Shown here: piece after piece, positions 25,201 through 40,500 of the stretch | Numbering within the stretch: position 1 is the first letter of the stretch | Layout: every line of letters begins with the position of its first letter | NCBI GenBank assembly: GCA_947247005.1 | Contig: OX365955.1 | Coordinates: forward strand, 39,163,822 to 39,227,821 | Origin: Spisula solida | Taxonomy: Eukaryota; Mollusca; Bivalvia; Venerida; Mactridae | DNA length: 64,000 nt | Direction: 5' to 3' | Notes under the pieces: generated by a model | What the model saw: the letters and a program-made list of their open reading frames with translations, nothing else | The model's database searches: none | Told to the model about the DNA's origin: nothing | Translations under genes and position numbers: made by a program

Positions 25201-28200
25201 GAGCTCATAAAACAGGAAATGTTGGCGACAGGTTTAAAGGTATTGTTTATGGCACTGTTTGTTTATGATAAGTATTTTGCCTAGAAAATAGTAAACTATA
25301 GTAATAAATATCAAAAGCTAGTGAAACCCCTGCTTTTTCCAGAACATTTCGCTAAACTTATGAGAAAGTTTCTGTACATGTTTGACAATATTTATATCAA
25401 AATGTTCATTAAGAGTTTAATCGTACAAGGATGTACAAAAACGAATAAGATGTCTAAATTTCATTTTCTACGATGTTCATGAATAAAATAAATTAGCATA
25501 AAAATGAGTTTTTCACTTAAGAGAAAATTCTCAAGTTTCATGTCATATAACCGCAGGGGTCCTAAAGTTCCAGAATAATCCAAAAATTCGGATTGGTTGC
25601 ATTAGAAAGAACATTTTTCTGCAGAAAGTGAAAGTTATTTGATGAAAAAATTCAAAGTTTGTCATATTTTGGTGATTTGAAATTTCATAAGCAGAATTTT
25701 AGCAGAAGAACAATGTTTGAACTGAGATTTGGTGCAAGGATGTGTGCTAATGGCGCAGGAAACAAGACTTTCCATTCATTTTCATAATTGGGCATTTTAA
25801 AGCCCCAGTAGATCCCCTGTATAATGACCTAGTTATAGGAGAGATCACTGTATTCATATGCAAAATGCCCACCGGCAATCTATTGGATGAATGAACAATA
25901 AAAATCTGCCATTCACCATAGCTAGCTGGTGGTACTAATCCCTTTGTATACAAACATGATCTCTCCTATTGAATTATTTGTCAGATTGGTGCTGTTCAAT
26001 ATTTGTTTCTATAAAGGGAGACAACTTATTTTATATTTTAGAATCAGTACATATAAACTCAGGGTTACTTGCCCTTGGTAATGTAATCAGTGCACTGGGC
26101 GATCCAAAGAAGAAATCCACTCATATACCATACAGAGAATCGAAAATTACCCGATTGTTAAAGGTAAGTAATTATTGTATTTGTAAATACTCCCGTACTC
26201 TCACAAGAACTTTGCACATGTCTACCCTTCCATCCATCAGTAGACCATTCTATTTCTGGATACCTGGAGTACACTTGAGTTTACAATCCTCAAATATGAT
26301 AGCATACGTATACATGTTTTACAAACATCTCTTGTGTTAAATCTAAACATGTGTCATTTCATGATTGAATGTATTATTCGGGTTCACGATGCAGGTGTTT
26401 TTTTCACTATACAAGGGGCCTATATTAGGCCCCTTCACAATTTGCTATAGGCCCCTTTCACAAACCTTAAAGGCCCCTTAATTCACAATTAGAATTTGCG
26501 TCATGGTTTTTGTAAAATCAACTTCACAAAGCACCAAACAAACCAATCACAGATAACAGTCATATATTCCTGTACAGGACTTGATAAAAAGTATTATATC
26601 ATAGATACATGCATGTTTGGGAAAAGTTGACAAAAATGAAGTAACATCTGAAATATTTTGTATCATAATTTGATGATTTATCGCGTTAAGTTTTTTACAA
26701 TTTGAAAAGTTTCCGCGCCTACTTTTTCACAATTTTGAGAATATTCGCGCTAAATTTTCACAAACCAAAAGGGCTTGGGCCTCTTCACAATTCAGCGAAA
26801 AAAAGCCCTGCGATGAAGAAGACACTAAGCTTGTATACGTTTGAAAACATACATTATTTCCCAGTCTGTGTGTTTAAAAGATAACCAACATTTTAATAGA
26901 ATGCCTAAGATATGCTAGTCACTTAATATTCCACCTTTTTTGTGTGCCACCACTATGTAGAGGGCATATAGATTTATTTATGTGATTGTTTCTCATTAAT
27001 GTTATAGATTACTGTAAACCAATGTACTTTCGCAAATACTAACTTAAGCGTTTAACTGATTGTCAGCACATTCAAGATTACAAACTTTCGCATTTTTAAG
27101 TTTCCTGCAATGTCCATATTAATTTTATAGCACTTTTGCAGCGACTTAATTTCGTGAAATTCTACCACTCGCGAACTTCGCGAAACTAAATCGAGCGAAT
27201 AATTTCTTGGTTAACAGTATTGGTTTCTTGAAAATATAATGATGATGGTATTGATTTTCATTTTTTATTCAGTGCAATATTCAGGTCAGTTTAAAAGCAC
27301 ATTGTAGCTAAACTGCTAGCTTGGTGGACTAGTTGAGCTACCTTGTCTGTGTCCTATATAAAACCTGTATACTCTGCAATGCTTATCAAGATTTGAGTTA
27401 TGATTTTATTTGCATGCTTTTGTTTTCATGTTTTATAGTTACAGCCTAACATATTTAAGTAGTCTTTCAAAAGATGAATCTCATTTAAATCAGATCCTGA
27501 CATTTGCTCCATTCCTTTACGCTGTTAGGGATCTGACTACACTCCGTAAGAGGTCAGGTTCAAATGACCTCTCTGTTGCACAATGACGTCACGTAGCCTC
27601 AGCAGTGTTTAATCGCACATTCAGATTTGCGAAAGAAGCAATTGGATTAGATAAAGTAAAGTTCACATCAACATGACCCCATAGGGAGTGTCGTCAGATC
27701 CTATATCAGCGTGAAGTAGTGAAGCTTAATAAGGGTCTGATTTATTGAGATTGTCGAAATATATATCAAATATGTAGGTGACAGGTGTATTTATTATGGA
27801 ATGTCTCAAAAGCACTTAAGATCTATTGACCGCTTTACTATTAAACACTGGTTTAATTTGCAGGTGTAGATTGATTAAAAAGTAACATGCCAGAATGAAA
27901 TATTATCAAAATTGATGATTGTTTTAGAAAGTTACTTTTTTCAGGGGTCCTATAATTTCAGAACTTGTTGCACTAGAAGAATGGACTTTTCTGCAGAAAA
28001 TAAAAGTTAATTGATGAAAAAATACCAAGTATTGACTGAGTTATGGTCATTTGAAATTTCATTTGCTAAATTTTGACAGTTTTGGTGTAGGTATGTGTGC
28101 TAATGGCGTCCGAAACAGACTTGGTAGAACCCCTGATAAGTGTTGAAAATTTGTTTAAAATTAAGAATATGTTTGATGAATAATGTTTTGTACATGTATA

Positions 28201-31200
28201 TAATGTGTATTGAAAATTGTAGGATTCACTTGGTGGAAACGCTAAGACGTTGATGATCTGTTGTGTTAGTCCTTCGGCTGCTAATTTTGATGAAAGTTTG
28301 AATGCTCTAAAGTATGCCAATAGGGTAAGTTCATGGAAATATTGTATGATCCGGTGCTAACCATTAACATTATATACGCTTTCATCTGGTTCTGTAGTTC
28401 TAAAACCAGGTTGCCACCCTCTTTTTAGCTCACCTGCGCACAAAGTGCTCAAGGTGAGCTATTGTGATCACCCTATGTCCGGCATCCATCGTGTGTCGTC
28501 CGTTGTCAACAATTGGACTGTTAAACCTCTAGAAGTCACAGTTTTCACTTAATCTTTATGAAACTTGGTCACAATGTTTGCCTCTATGAAATCTAGGTCA
28601 AGATCGTAACTGAGTCATCTGGGTTCAAAAACTAGGTCACCTGATCACATCAAAGAAAAACCTTGTTTATACTCTAGAGGTCACCTTTGTTACCTCATCT
28701 ATATAAAACCTGGCCACAAAGTGTGTATGTGTAAAATCTACATCAAATATTAAGTTCACTGATTCTGCATAAACTGCTAGTCATCAGGTGAGCGCTTTAG
28801 GGCCAATGTCCCTCTTGTAATATAAGTTTGATATCCCTGCTCCGGGAGTTTCTTCCATACCCGACGATGAATACTATCAAGAAAAAAGTGTTGAGAGTGA
28901 TTGATACTGGTTGTTGTATTTGTTTTATGACAAGGTTAAAATAAATAAGTAGATATGATGATATTTTCTTTTGAATCTTTTGAAATAATCTGTAATTCTT
29001 ATTTTAATACCTGACATTCAATTCCAGGCAAGAAATATCAGAAATCTTCCCATTGTGAACAGAGATATCCAGTCAATCAGATTTGAAGAAATGCAAACAG
29101 AAATAAAGGTTAGTGGCATCAGTTTATCTATCACTGAACAGAATATGGTTGTACAATATAGACAGGGTAACATTAGCTAGCTACAGGTATCTGCATTTTA
29201 ATATGAGCTAATGTGATTTGATGCCATATTATGCAAGGTCATAAAAGACAGGATATTAGCCTCTATTCCTATAACTTCGTGCATTCCTACAAGTTTGTGC
29301 ATTTTAGTAAAACTTTCATTTCTTTGCTAAAAGTCTCATTTTTGTGTCCAAATTAAAAGAAATTTATCCAGCTGGATAATGCAAAAAGGTGCCACAAAAA
29401 CAGGTTCGTTACGTTCACGGGTGGGTTTTGTCCGAGCACCAATTTTACTGTTAACATATTCACCGCTTCCGGTCGCGAATTAGGGTGACATTTGTTTTCC
29501 TCTACATTTGCATTAGATACGATAAATCTACGATTGGAAAATGGTGCTTACTTACAGACAATTGATCAAACTTTATTACAAAACTTTTTAGTGGCAATAT
29601 CCTCCCTGCGCTATCCTAATGACGTCATCAGTTTATGTGCACGAACTTATAGGTCACAAATGTTTATATTAAAACTGCAGACTGCATGTAACATTGAGAC
29701 CGATTTTGCAAGTTTTTGCAGTTTGACATTCAACTTTTTGTTCGAATTTGTTAATAGACAGATAATTGATATAGTTTATCACATGGTTGATGCCAGTGTG
29801 TTTGTTTTTGTGCAGATGCGCCCATTTCAAATATAAGATGCACGAACTTGTGTACAGGCTACTTATGATCAGACTTAGTGTTTCTGTATAGAAGTGTAGA
29901 TGTAGACCACAATATTGCTTCTTTTGTATGTTTGAATATGTATGTAAATAACTATGTACACTCTTTTTATGCCCCCCCTATCGATAGATGGGGAGGCATA
30001 TAGTGATTCACCTGTCCGTCCGTCCATTCGTCCGTCCGTCCTGGTTAACCCAAATTGACCGTTTCTTCTAGCATTAATATGGCTTGCTACAAAGCTTTCA
30101 TACTTGCATGGATGTTGTGTATGAACACTCTCCACACGCCAGTATCACCTAACCCCATTTTGACCTTCACCTTGACCTAATTTTGGACTTAGACTTATTT
30201 ATGGACAAGGCTTCCACAGGGGGCATAAGCGTTTATTGAACGCAGTCTTGTTACTGGAGTCTTTGTTTCTGTATTGATGTTAGTCGCAGTGTGTTTTGCA
30301 TAAATGGTATGCATAATTTCTTGTTTCAGAAAGGCGACTGTTTTTGGAATTGGAATTTTGATATTTTTCCATTTTGAATAATTGCATCAAACTGTTTAAT
30401 CCTATATCACTTGTTGTATGATGCCAATATATGATATATACAGGTTATATGTATCGGGGGTGTCGATATTCCTGATTGATCTGGAAAACGGGATTTATCT
30501 AACCTGAAAGAGCTATGATTTCTGATCAAAAGTTATTTGATGAAAACATCTCAAGAAATGGCAAAGTTATGGTCAATTTAATCTGCTCTGAAGGATTGTA
30601 TTCAATAAAAACTGAGTTAAATATGGAAACAATGTGGTTAAATGCCTCTTGTTTGTCAAAAATGGTCGGCAGCATAAGATTTTCAGGATTTTGAATTTGG
30701 TTCTGTTGACATCCCTGATATATGTTGTTTGTAATATTGTAGGCATTAAGAGAAGAGCTAGCCAGACAGAGGACCACTGTGGGTGGTATAACTCCAGGCT
30801 GGGAGAAAGATCCGGAGTTAGCTGCTAAATATGTCAACCAAATCAAACACCTGGAGGATCAGGTTGCTAGGTAAGATCTCATTTCAATCAGGTCACCTCT
30901 TTTAAACTTGAGTTGGATATGGGAAAGTTGTTCAGTTCTTATGGACTAAAACTTTGCCTAAGTGTAAGTATGGAGATATATAGGATCCGTCATGAGATGT
31001 CTTTGGAGATCAACATTTCTTACAGGAGTCTAGAAAACACAGGTTATTTAGCGATCCTAGTGGCTTAATAATGTGTTTTCAATACGAGTTTAAGAAATGT
31101 TGGTCACAAAGACAATGAGTGGTGGATTCTTTTTATCACATTACCATAATAAATGAGTCAAAGCAACGTCAGAAATAACAAATTTAAGCTGCTTAAATTT

Positions 31201-34200
31201 TTCACGCCGAAAAGCTGGTGATGTCACGCATTTGTTATCGCACGTGTTTGAGAACATTGTTCCGACATTTGTTCTCACATGGAATATCACGGTGGTATAT
31301 ATGTGATAAAAGTATTTCTTAACAAACTAAATCATATCGGAATGATGCAGACATCATTGTCTAAAGTTGCTAGGGTACACATGTGCAGTATAGCCATACT
31401 GCAATTGTCAATATCTTGTGTTTTGAAGGCGGATTATTTCATTAATTCTCAGGATTGGTATAAGCAGGATCAGGCAAAGTCTTGATTCACACTGAATAAT
31501 TTCAATCAGAATCAACCAAACTTTCAGGCATGTTCATGTGTGTTTTTATGCCCCCCTATCGATAGATGGGGAGGCATATAGTGATTCACCTGTCCGTCCG
31601 TTCGTCCGTCCGTCCGTCCTGGTTAACCCAAATTGACCGTTTCTTCTAGCATTAATATGGCTTGCTACAAAGCTTTCATACTTGCATGGATGTTGTGTAT
31701 GAACACTCTCCACACGCCAGTATCACCTAACCCCATTTTGACCTTCACCTTGACCTAAATTTGGACTTAGACTTATTTATGGACAAGGCTTCCACAGGGG
31801 GCATAAGCGCTTATTGAACGCAGTCTTGTCTCTATTAATATTAGATCTAATTTATATCCATTGTGGTCTGACAAATTCTTTTAACCTTTGCTGGTCTAAA
31901 TGTCTGACATGTTTTTGAAGTCCGAGACTTGCTACATTACTTTGACATTTTCTGTCATTCCGTGTTTGTTTAGACCCTGTGGCATTAAATAGTATTATCT
32001 GTTGCTAGGTTACAAACAGAATGTGGCAATTATAAAATGATTGCTGAAGAAGCATACAGACAGTTTGTACAGATACAGGGTAAAGATGTGTTAACACAGA
32101 GTCAAGATGGTCGTGTTAAAGATTGGCTCGATCTAATGGAAGAGGTATGAAATGTTCTTGTAACTTAAAACTATGTATTTTTATATTTTCATAAACTGTA
32201 TCTTGCAATCCTGCATGAAATGTGAGGTTCTGGTTCAATGTAGTTTCATAAACTTTTCATTAGAAACAAATCATACAAGTGTATACGAAGTAAGAACCCA
32301 ACTTTCATTTATGAAACTGCACTTATCTGTCGGTTTCAGTTGGTCATAATAAGTAGTGTGTTTTTTTCTGCAGGTTACTTAGAATTTCATTTGCTATGGA
32401 AAGAACGTAATTAAGTTATATTACAAAGTTGCTAACTGCAAGAATTTACCTGGCTGCTATATGGTTTGTACAGAAAACTGCAATTATTAATTAGCAGTAA
32501 TGATTCAGATTAATTCTGCCTTCAACCTCTTTAAATATCTCAATCTGAGCTAAATCGCAGCTTAGATATTGTGGCATATTATTGACATTGATTGATAAAT
32601 GACTCATCTGTACAAATCTAAATTTTGAGCTAAGATTACAATGAAGATGCTGTTGGAGGTTGGGGGCCTGGTCAAAATGAGACCTGGGGTGGTATACAAT
32701 AATGATCTTACCTGACTTAAGTATAAGGACAACTAATCAGATCACATCATATTAAACTCTTGGTCAGTAGCAGGCGATATTGGCTATCCTTATTCTCCAA
32801 TTAAATCAGATCAATATTGAATACCATCCCTGATTTAAAATCATAGTTAGAAACAAGTGGTTATTAAATGTATCGCTTACACAAAAAAGTATTTGGGTTT
32901 ATAATAAATATAAATTACTTGTTTTAGCATACAGAAATATCACATTTGCATGGATCTGTTGAGGTAACTGTTATGTTTGTTGGTGTTAAGGATATAAACA
33001 ATGTATACTGCACTAATATGTCCCCAAAGGGAGATAATCTGTATTCACACTGTAAATCTATGTTTCAAGTAGAGATGGGACCGAATATCTGAATATTCGG
33101 AAACCGGATGACTAGTCGAATCCAAAGTTCATTTTCAGATATTCAAATATTATTATCTAACAAGTTGGTTTAATCAAGAATGGGAAAATAAAAAGTTTTC
33201 AGTTTTGGAAATTATCGAAGATTTTGGAATTTGTTCCCATCTCTAGTATCAAGATGTTAAACAAACACTTTGTATGAAGCCTATAGAGTTTGAGGGCATG
33301 CAGTGCTCTGATAATTATGTCTGTGCCTTTGTATAGTAGCAGTTACAATACAGGGTTACTCCACTTTGGAGGCATTTGTTATACGTCTTTGTGACTTCTC
33401 ATGCTTTTGTTCTAATCATCTTGTTATTTTGTTTGGTTGTCATTGACTGATGTTTTGTTGTGTGCGGGAGTTGCACATTTCATTGATAAATTTTGTGTCA
33501 AAATAATTGCTTTATATTTAGTCCCCTACCAGTTTTTACCCGGAGGGGACTATAGGTTTGCCCTTCGTCAGTCCGTCAAAAAATCTGGATCCTCACATAA
33601 CTCGAACCGTTTCCAAGCTAGGTTTATGAAACTTGGTATGTGGATAGGGGGCAGTAAGAGGATAATGCACGTCAGAACATATTTTAATTCTGACTAAAAT
33701 TGTCGTTGCTATGGCAACAGATACATTAAATATGGCTTAAAACCGGTAGGGGACTTCTGTATTGCTTGCAATTCATATTGACTTGTTCAATTTCAATATT
33801 CATTTATCACTTTTGTTGTACATTCATGGGAAATTATTGCTAACATTATATAAAAAAAAATATTTAAAAAAATGTAAATTGCTTAAAGTAAAGCATTATT
33901 AATAAAACCACCCTTTTGATCATTGGAAGGTGGAGTTCTTATTGAGTTGGTCCTTTTAATTAAGAGCAAAACCTGAAATTACTTAAAAATTGAGGTTTTA
34001 ATGTATAACACAGCTATGTGTTCAAGGTGTTAGGCCTAAAATAAAATATTGTTTGTTTCCCCATCCCCTACCTACCCGACTAAAAAGGGCCCTACCCAAA
34101 ATATTTTATTGCCCAAATTGAAATAATATTTTTTTTATTAAAAGTTGGAATTGAAAATTTTATTTTTTTGTTTACTGGCTTCTTTCTTATCATTAACTTT

Positions 34201-34518
34201 AAGACTGTTGGTTTTTACCTTAGAGTTAATTCTAAATTTCATTATTGTTGTTTTTCACCTTAAAGTTAATTCTAAATTTCATTATTTGTATGTCTTAACC
34301 AATAACTATCATACTGAAACAATTCCAAAAAAAAATATTTACCCTACCTACCTACCCATTCTAAATCTGCTAGGGTCGGGATGGGGAAACCAAGAACATT
34401 TTAAGTTCGGCCTTACACTCGTTTAGTAAGGTTTTGTATTATGTATTGAAGACTTACATGGTTTGATGTATGTACTAAATAGTAAACCACATTAAACTGA
34501 GGCTCGTCAGACTCAACT

Positions 34519-34554
<36 letters not shown>

Positions 34555-37500
34555 GTAAAGTAAAGTAAAGTAAAGTAAAGTAAAGTTAGTAAAGTTAGTA
34601 AGTAAAGACTTTATTGAACGAGGCTACACATTTGGTTTCCCAATCTTCCATGTGGGCCTCAACATATATACATTTACAAATATACAAACATACATACATA
34701 AAAACAACTGGTAGCAACATAATAAACTAAGATTAAAATTAAGGTACATGAATAAGAGCATTTAAGATTAAAATTGACAAGACTGTAAGGATATGAACAT
34801 TACAAGTATATCAACATAATACAATTTAAACATAGCAGATATTTAAATGAGTTAAGAATGACATTTATCTGGAAATTTAATATTTGAATATTAAAATATG
34901 GATTATGTAACTAGGTAATACTTATAAGTCCGCGTTTAAGGATAACTCAACATTTGTTCCATTTTAGATAGGATCTTTTGAATTTTGAAAGTGTTTCAGA
35001 TTTTCTTATGGTTATAGGGCTTTGTTCCATAGATTAGAGCTTGGAGTCTCATTTCAATGTGGTCAGACAATAACACTATGGCGGTGTGGATGATCTTGTT
35101 ATTGTATTGTTTGACAGCACTGTATTCAACACTTGGTATTTTGTACAATTTTACTGGAAGGGTGCTTAATAAAAACAATTAATTGTGTAGTCTTGCCGAC
35201 TCAAAATAAAATTGATCTTATCTTAATAGGATTTTAATCATTACTTTTAAACAAAAACTCTATCTCAGTGTTTATTTTGCGCTAATATAGTTTTCCTTAG
35301 TTTGTGGCATATATGATTTAAGTGTACACCTAATTAAATAAAAACTGTTATGATCTTCACTTGAGAAAATACTCAAATTGGTCTATTGTTTACTATGATA
35401 TTTTATTTCTTATTTAAGATCAAGAGCAAGGTGCCACATAGACTAAGTAAAGAAGAATGGGAGAGTCAAACAGTGAAAGATCTTCAAAAGGAGTTAAAGA
35501 AGGTACTAAATTCACTCTTCTTTCACAGAGGTATGAATCTTGGTGCTGAAGCTGCTTGGTTTTCCAGATTTCAAGCTTTCATTGATCCTGACTTCCCAAG
35601 ACGTGTCAGTCTAATGAATATGACTTGCAAAATCTAAATCAGATGATATTTTAGCCTGTTTCAGTCTGGCTCCTTGTTTGGCCCCTGAATTTTTGTCGAC
35701 AGTTCTATACTACAAGCATAACTCTAGGATGATTTTATAAGGAGTAAAGGCCCTTTTTAGCTTAGATATGTTGGTTAAAGTTTTTCATCAACCTAACTAT
35801 TTATGGTATAAGGTGCAACTTAGTGCTGCACATTATTGAAAACTTTGATGCAAACCAACAGTTGATTTTGTCATGTATTTAAATGTATTTAGCATTATTG
35901 TTCTGATATTATTCTAGGCAAAAGAAGATTTGAAAAGTGACGAAGATATATTTGCTGAGAAATCTCGAGAAGTGACAACATTTAAAGCCAGACTGGAAGA
36001 ACTGGTATGGTTTGTTTGTTCTATTCCTATTCAACTCATTATTTCTATTTAGGGGAAATTGAACCTTTTTGGCTTTCCATAACCAATTTTCATTACGGTC
36101 CATGTTATTTTCAATGAAAGAGTATTGGAAATCACTTAATTTTCATGTAACTTGTTTTTGCGATTTTTCCAAAAATTTCAAGATTTTTTGTTCTGGGAAG
36201 TTTTGAATTCGCGTTATTGACAATGTCAAATTCCCAACTTTGTATTACAACATTTTCTCAAGAATAATGATTTCGTATGTCAACATCCTCGTAAATATTA
36301 GCGATAATAAAACTCTCGCGGAAAATAGTGATTTACGGTTAATTAAGATAAACTAGCTGATCTTGAGATGGTACTCTTTCTATGTTTCCAGGAATCAATG
36401 CTGGAACAAAGAGAGAAATCATTACTGGAAGCAGACGACAAACTTCAACATCAGGAACAACAACTGATAGAACAAAATATGAAGATTGAAGAGCTACAGA
36501 AAGCACTAAAGGTTAGTACATGTAATAGATCGGATAGTGTTGGGTTGTGTACCATAAAATCAGAATTATTTGCGAAGGATTAATTTTCACTATATTCGCT
36601 AAATCGATGAGTTCGTAAAAAAATAATATACATGAACTAAACAAAACAGAAAGTTCTTTCTGAATTTTATAAATTAGGAATATTTAACCATGCAAACTAC
36701 CAGGCCTAGACAATAACAATTTTGGTCACTGGTCCGAGAGGGCAAAAGGGCTCAATTTGTAAATAGGACAGTTACTGGTCCTCCTACTGGCCCTGACTAC
36801 TTAAAAATAAATTCGCAAAATTTTGACCTCATCAATATTTCTGCTCTTACAGTATCCAGGGCATGTTCAGGGGAGACAATTTTTCTTGATGCAATTATGA
36901 AAAATGTATATAATACATAATAATAATTTGTCCCTTTGGCACAACAAGGTTGTATGTCATTGTATACTATATAATGAGATACAACCTTGTTGCACCAATG
37001 GGACAAATAAGTAAAAAAAACTACAGCATTTTCTCAATGTTTCAACATTTAATATGTCTGTCCTCATCCAGAGTATAAGAATATACAAGTTTGTATATAC
37101 ACATAGACTTACAAGTGATTCCATAAATCTGCTTGTACTAACTAGTTTACTAGGCAATGTGTCTATATTTTCTTGATCTTTCTGGCGTAGTATTCAATAT
37201 TGATCTCACTTGACTTAAGGATAATGACAACCAATCAGATCACACCATATTAAACTCTTGGTCAATAACAGGCAATATGATTGGCTATCCTTATTCTCCA
37301 ATTAAATAAGATCAAAATTGAGTACCACCCCTGGTTCATACCTTGATAAATGAAATAAGAACTACTAGGCTATTTGTTTATTAACATAGGAGCTGCTATA
37401 GTTGTTTCTCAGCAAAATGTCATACAGACATGAACTGTAAACCTTGTCAATCTGTTTGTCATGTCTGTTCTGTGTGTTTAAATCTAATGTTACAGGGATG

Positions 37501-40500
37501 TCAATATTTCTGATTCAACCTGAATTCCGGATTTATTTATCCTAGAGCTATGCTTTCTGACCAAAATATGTTAAGAAACGGCAAAGTTATGGTCAATTAA
37601 ATCTGCTTTGAAGGATTTGTTTTAATACTAACTGAGTTGCGAATGGAAACAATGAGGTTTAAGGCCACTTGTTTGGCAAAAATGGTCGGCCGCATATGAT
37701 TTTCAGGATTTTAATTTAGTTCTATTGACACCCCTGATACTACTCTAGACTGTAAATGTGCATGTATTATATAACATATTTTTATAACTTCCTTGAGAAA
37801 CTGTGTTTGATTTAGTCTCAAAATATTTTATTTCAGATGTGACTTCATACTCTGTATACTATATGTCTTGTTATGCCCCCATGGTTAATGCGAGGGGGTA
37901 TATTGCTTTGCACATGTCGGTCTGCAGAACAAACAGTTTCTGTTCATTAACTCAAGAACCCTTGGTCTTAAGTTGCTATAATTTTTCTAGAGGTTGGTCA
38001 GCTACATATATTGATGTTGAGGTCAAAGGTCAATGCCTTTAACATTCCTGACTCTTCAGCTACCATGGGGGCGTTTACAAATATCTCTCATCATTCCTTT
38101 AAATTTCTTAACCTTAACTTCATAGGAGCCTTCCCTGACTGTGAGAACAGTTGACTCAGCATTTACACAGGTCAGAGGTCAACTTGTGTTTCTATGGTTA
38201 TAAGTGCATTTGTTTGCAGTTTTGCATTTTTAGCTCACCTGTCGCAAAGTGACAGGGTGGGCTTTTGTGATCGCTATTCGTTTCTCCGTTCACAGTTTGC
38301 TTGCAGATACTAGAGGTCACAATTTTGGATTAATCTTTATGAAATACGGTCACAGTTCAATTCAACAAAATCTAGATTAAGTCTGATATTTGGTCATTTG
38401 AGGTAAAAAACTAAGTTGCTAGGTCAAATATTGACACTACAACAGGTGAGCGACCTAGGGCCCTTTTAAGCCCTCTTGTTTTGGGATATGTCTAGAATTT
38501 GACTCAGTTGTAATTTCAAATGATAATGCACTTTCTCGAGGTTGCATATTTAATGATTGACATCTCATTAAAGGCACAGTGATTGAAGGTATCTGATTTC
38601 TGATTATAAGGTAGTGGACATCAACCAGGATTCAAATCTTATCTTTTTGAACCTTGACCTTATTAATGCAAATTCAGTAAATCCTTAGAGGCCTATGCAA
38701 AACTCGTACTTTTGTGGAGTTGGTTGTATTATTGAGGTTAATATGAGTAATTAACAAAATTTCCCTCTTTGTTTATATTTAAAAATAGAGTCTTAGGCTC
38801 TAAAATTAGGATTTTCAGGCTTACAAATGATTACTAATTACCAGGCCTGTATTACATTTATATTACAGCTATCTCATTAAAACAAATAATGTGGTCTGTT
38901 TAATGAAACAAAATCAGTCGTTTCTGTCTGTATAGAATCTACAGGAGATCAAGTATTCAATAAAACAATATTTTCAATTTGAAACTATCCTATATATATA
39001 TAGCCTGTTGACATTTTGGATGAGGTAAGAATTGAAGAATTTTTGTCACTTCTATATATGTTAATACCTGTCACCCCTTTAATACATTATTAGTCTGCTT
39101 GATCATTTTAAACGATACTAAGCATCCATTGCTTGGCTAGTCTAGGGTTTAATATTTTACTAATTGGAGCTTGCTTAGTAATTCATCTATCATATCGTCA
39201 AGTCTTCTTAGATTTGTTTCTTTGTAGATTAACAATTGAAGCGGAATACTACTTATAATCAAATCTTAATGTCTGATAATGCATTATTTTCCCTTGGAAA
39301 TTGATATACTCATTTTTAGAACCTCATAATGGACTTTCATGCATAAAGGTCATGATCGGGTTTATATCTTCAGATGACAGTTAAACTTAGTGAAAGAAAA
39401 TTACTGATCTTTAATAATTACGACAACAACCATTTTATGATGCACTTCTATTGTATATTTTACATCTTTCAAATTTTCTGCATGAAGGGCAAACTTTATA
39501 CATTTCAATTTTTAAATGTTTATTTGTTATATATGTTGTAGATTTTTTTAGCATTTTGCAGCTTTTGTTCTACCATAAGCTATCATTAAAAGTTCACTGG
39601 TTAGAATTTAATGTATAAAATGCTCGTAAGGGGTGTGATTCTTTACTTTTGTTGGGTCAGTCTGTCAGTAGGCAATACTATAGTCCTTAACAGACGAGGA
39701 GAATGGTTCGTGAGTTGCAGATGAGGTCTACTGCTTTTGATGCTTGTAGGTCAAGGTCACAATGACATTGACTGTTATTTTGATGTCTGTAGGTCAAGGT
39801 CACAGTGACATTGACTAATATTTTGATATCTGTAGGTCAAGGTCACATTGGCATTGGCTGTTATTTTGATATAAGTAGGTCAAGGTCACAGTGACATTGA
39901 CTGTAATTTTGATGTCAGTAGGTCAATGTCACAGTGACATTGACTGTTATTTTGATGTCTGTAGGTCAAGGTCACATTGGCATTGGCTGTTATTTTGATG
40001 CCAGTAGGTCAAGGTCACAGTGGCATTGACTGTTATTTTGATGTCAGTAGGTCAAGGTCACAGTGACATTGACTTTAAGTTATTATTTAGCTGCCAGTAG
40101 ATAGTATACATGTTCTAAAATAATACAATAATCTCTTGTTTACTTGCTAGAAATAAAAAAGGGGGTGTTTCAACAAACCTATAGGTGATAAAAATTGGGA
40201 TGAACCCTCTCCTGAACCCCAACGGTGTGGGTTCGAATCCCACCCAAAGGGTTAGAGTTCATGTTAGATTTATAAATATTTAATACTAAGCTACTGTCCC
40301 TGGCATTCATAAAAGCCAAGTGGTGTGTCTGTCTGCGAGGCTAATTAGTTGTTCAAATTATCAGAGATAATTCTATAGGATAATTATAGCAATGACAATT
40401 TGTTGATTAACCACTTTTCTATTCATAATCTTATGTAACAGTAGGTGAAATTTATTCTAATAAAACTGTAACAACTGTGTGATTGGGAAATGAAATAGCT

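Noticed and set aside
29492..29836. 114-residue plus-strand frame in KIF27 intron 12
   Set aside because: No similarity to anything recognised, low-complexity AT-rich composition, and no acceptor/donor pair in phase with the neighbours.
38480..39740. Additional KIF27 exons early in intron 18
   Set aside because: No open stretch with paired splice sites in a matching phase; the protein alignment with vertebrate KIF27 needs nothing extra here.
40195..40262. Functional tRNA gene
   Set aside because: Only the T-arm is convincing; acceptor and D arms do not form.
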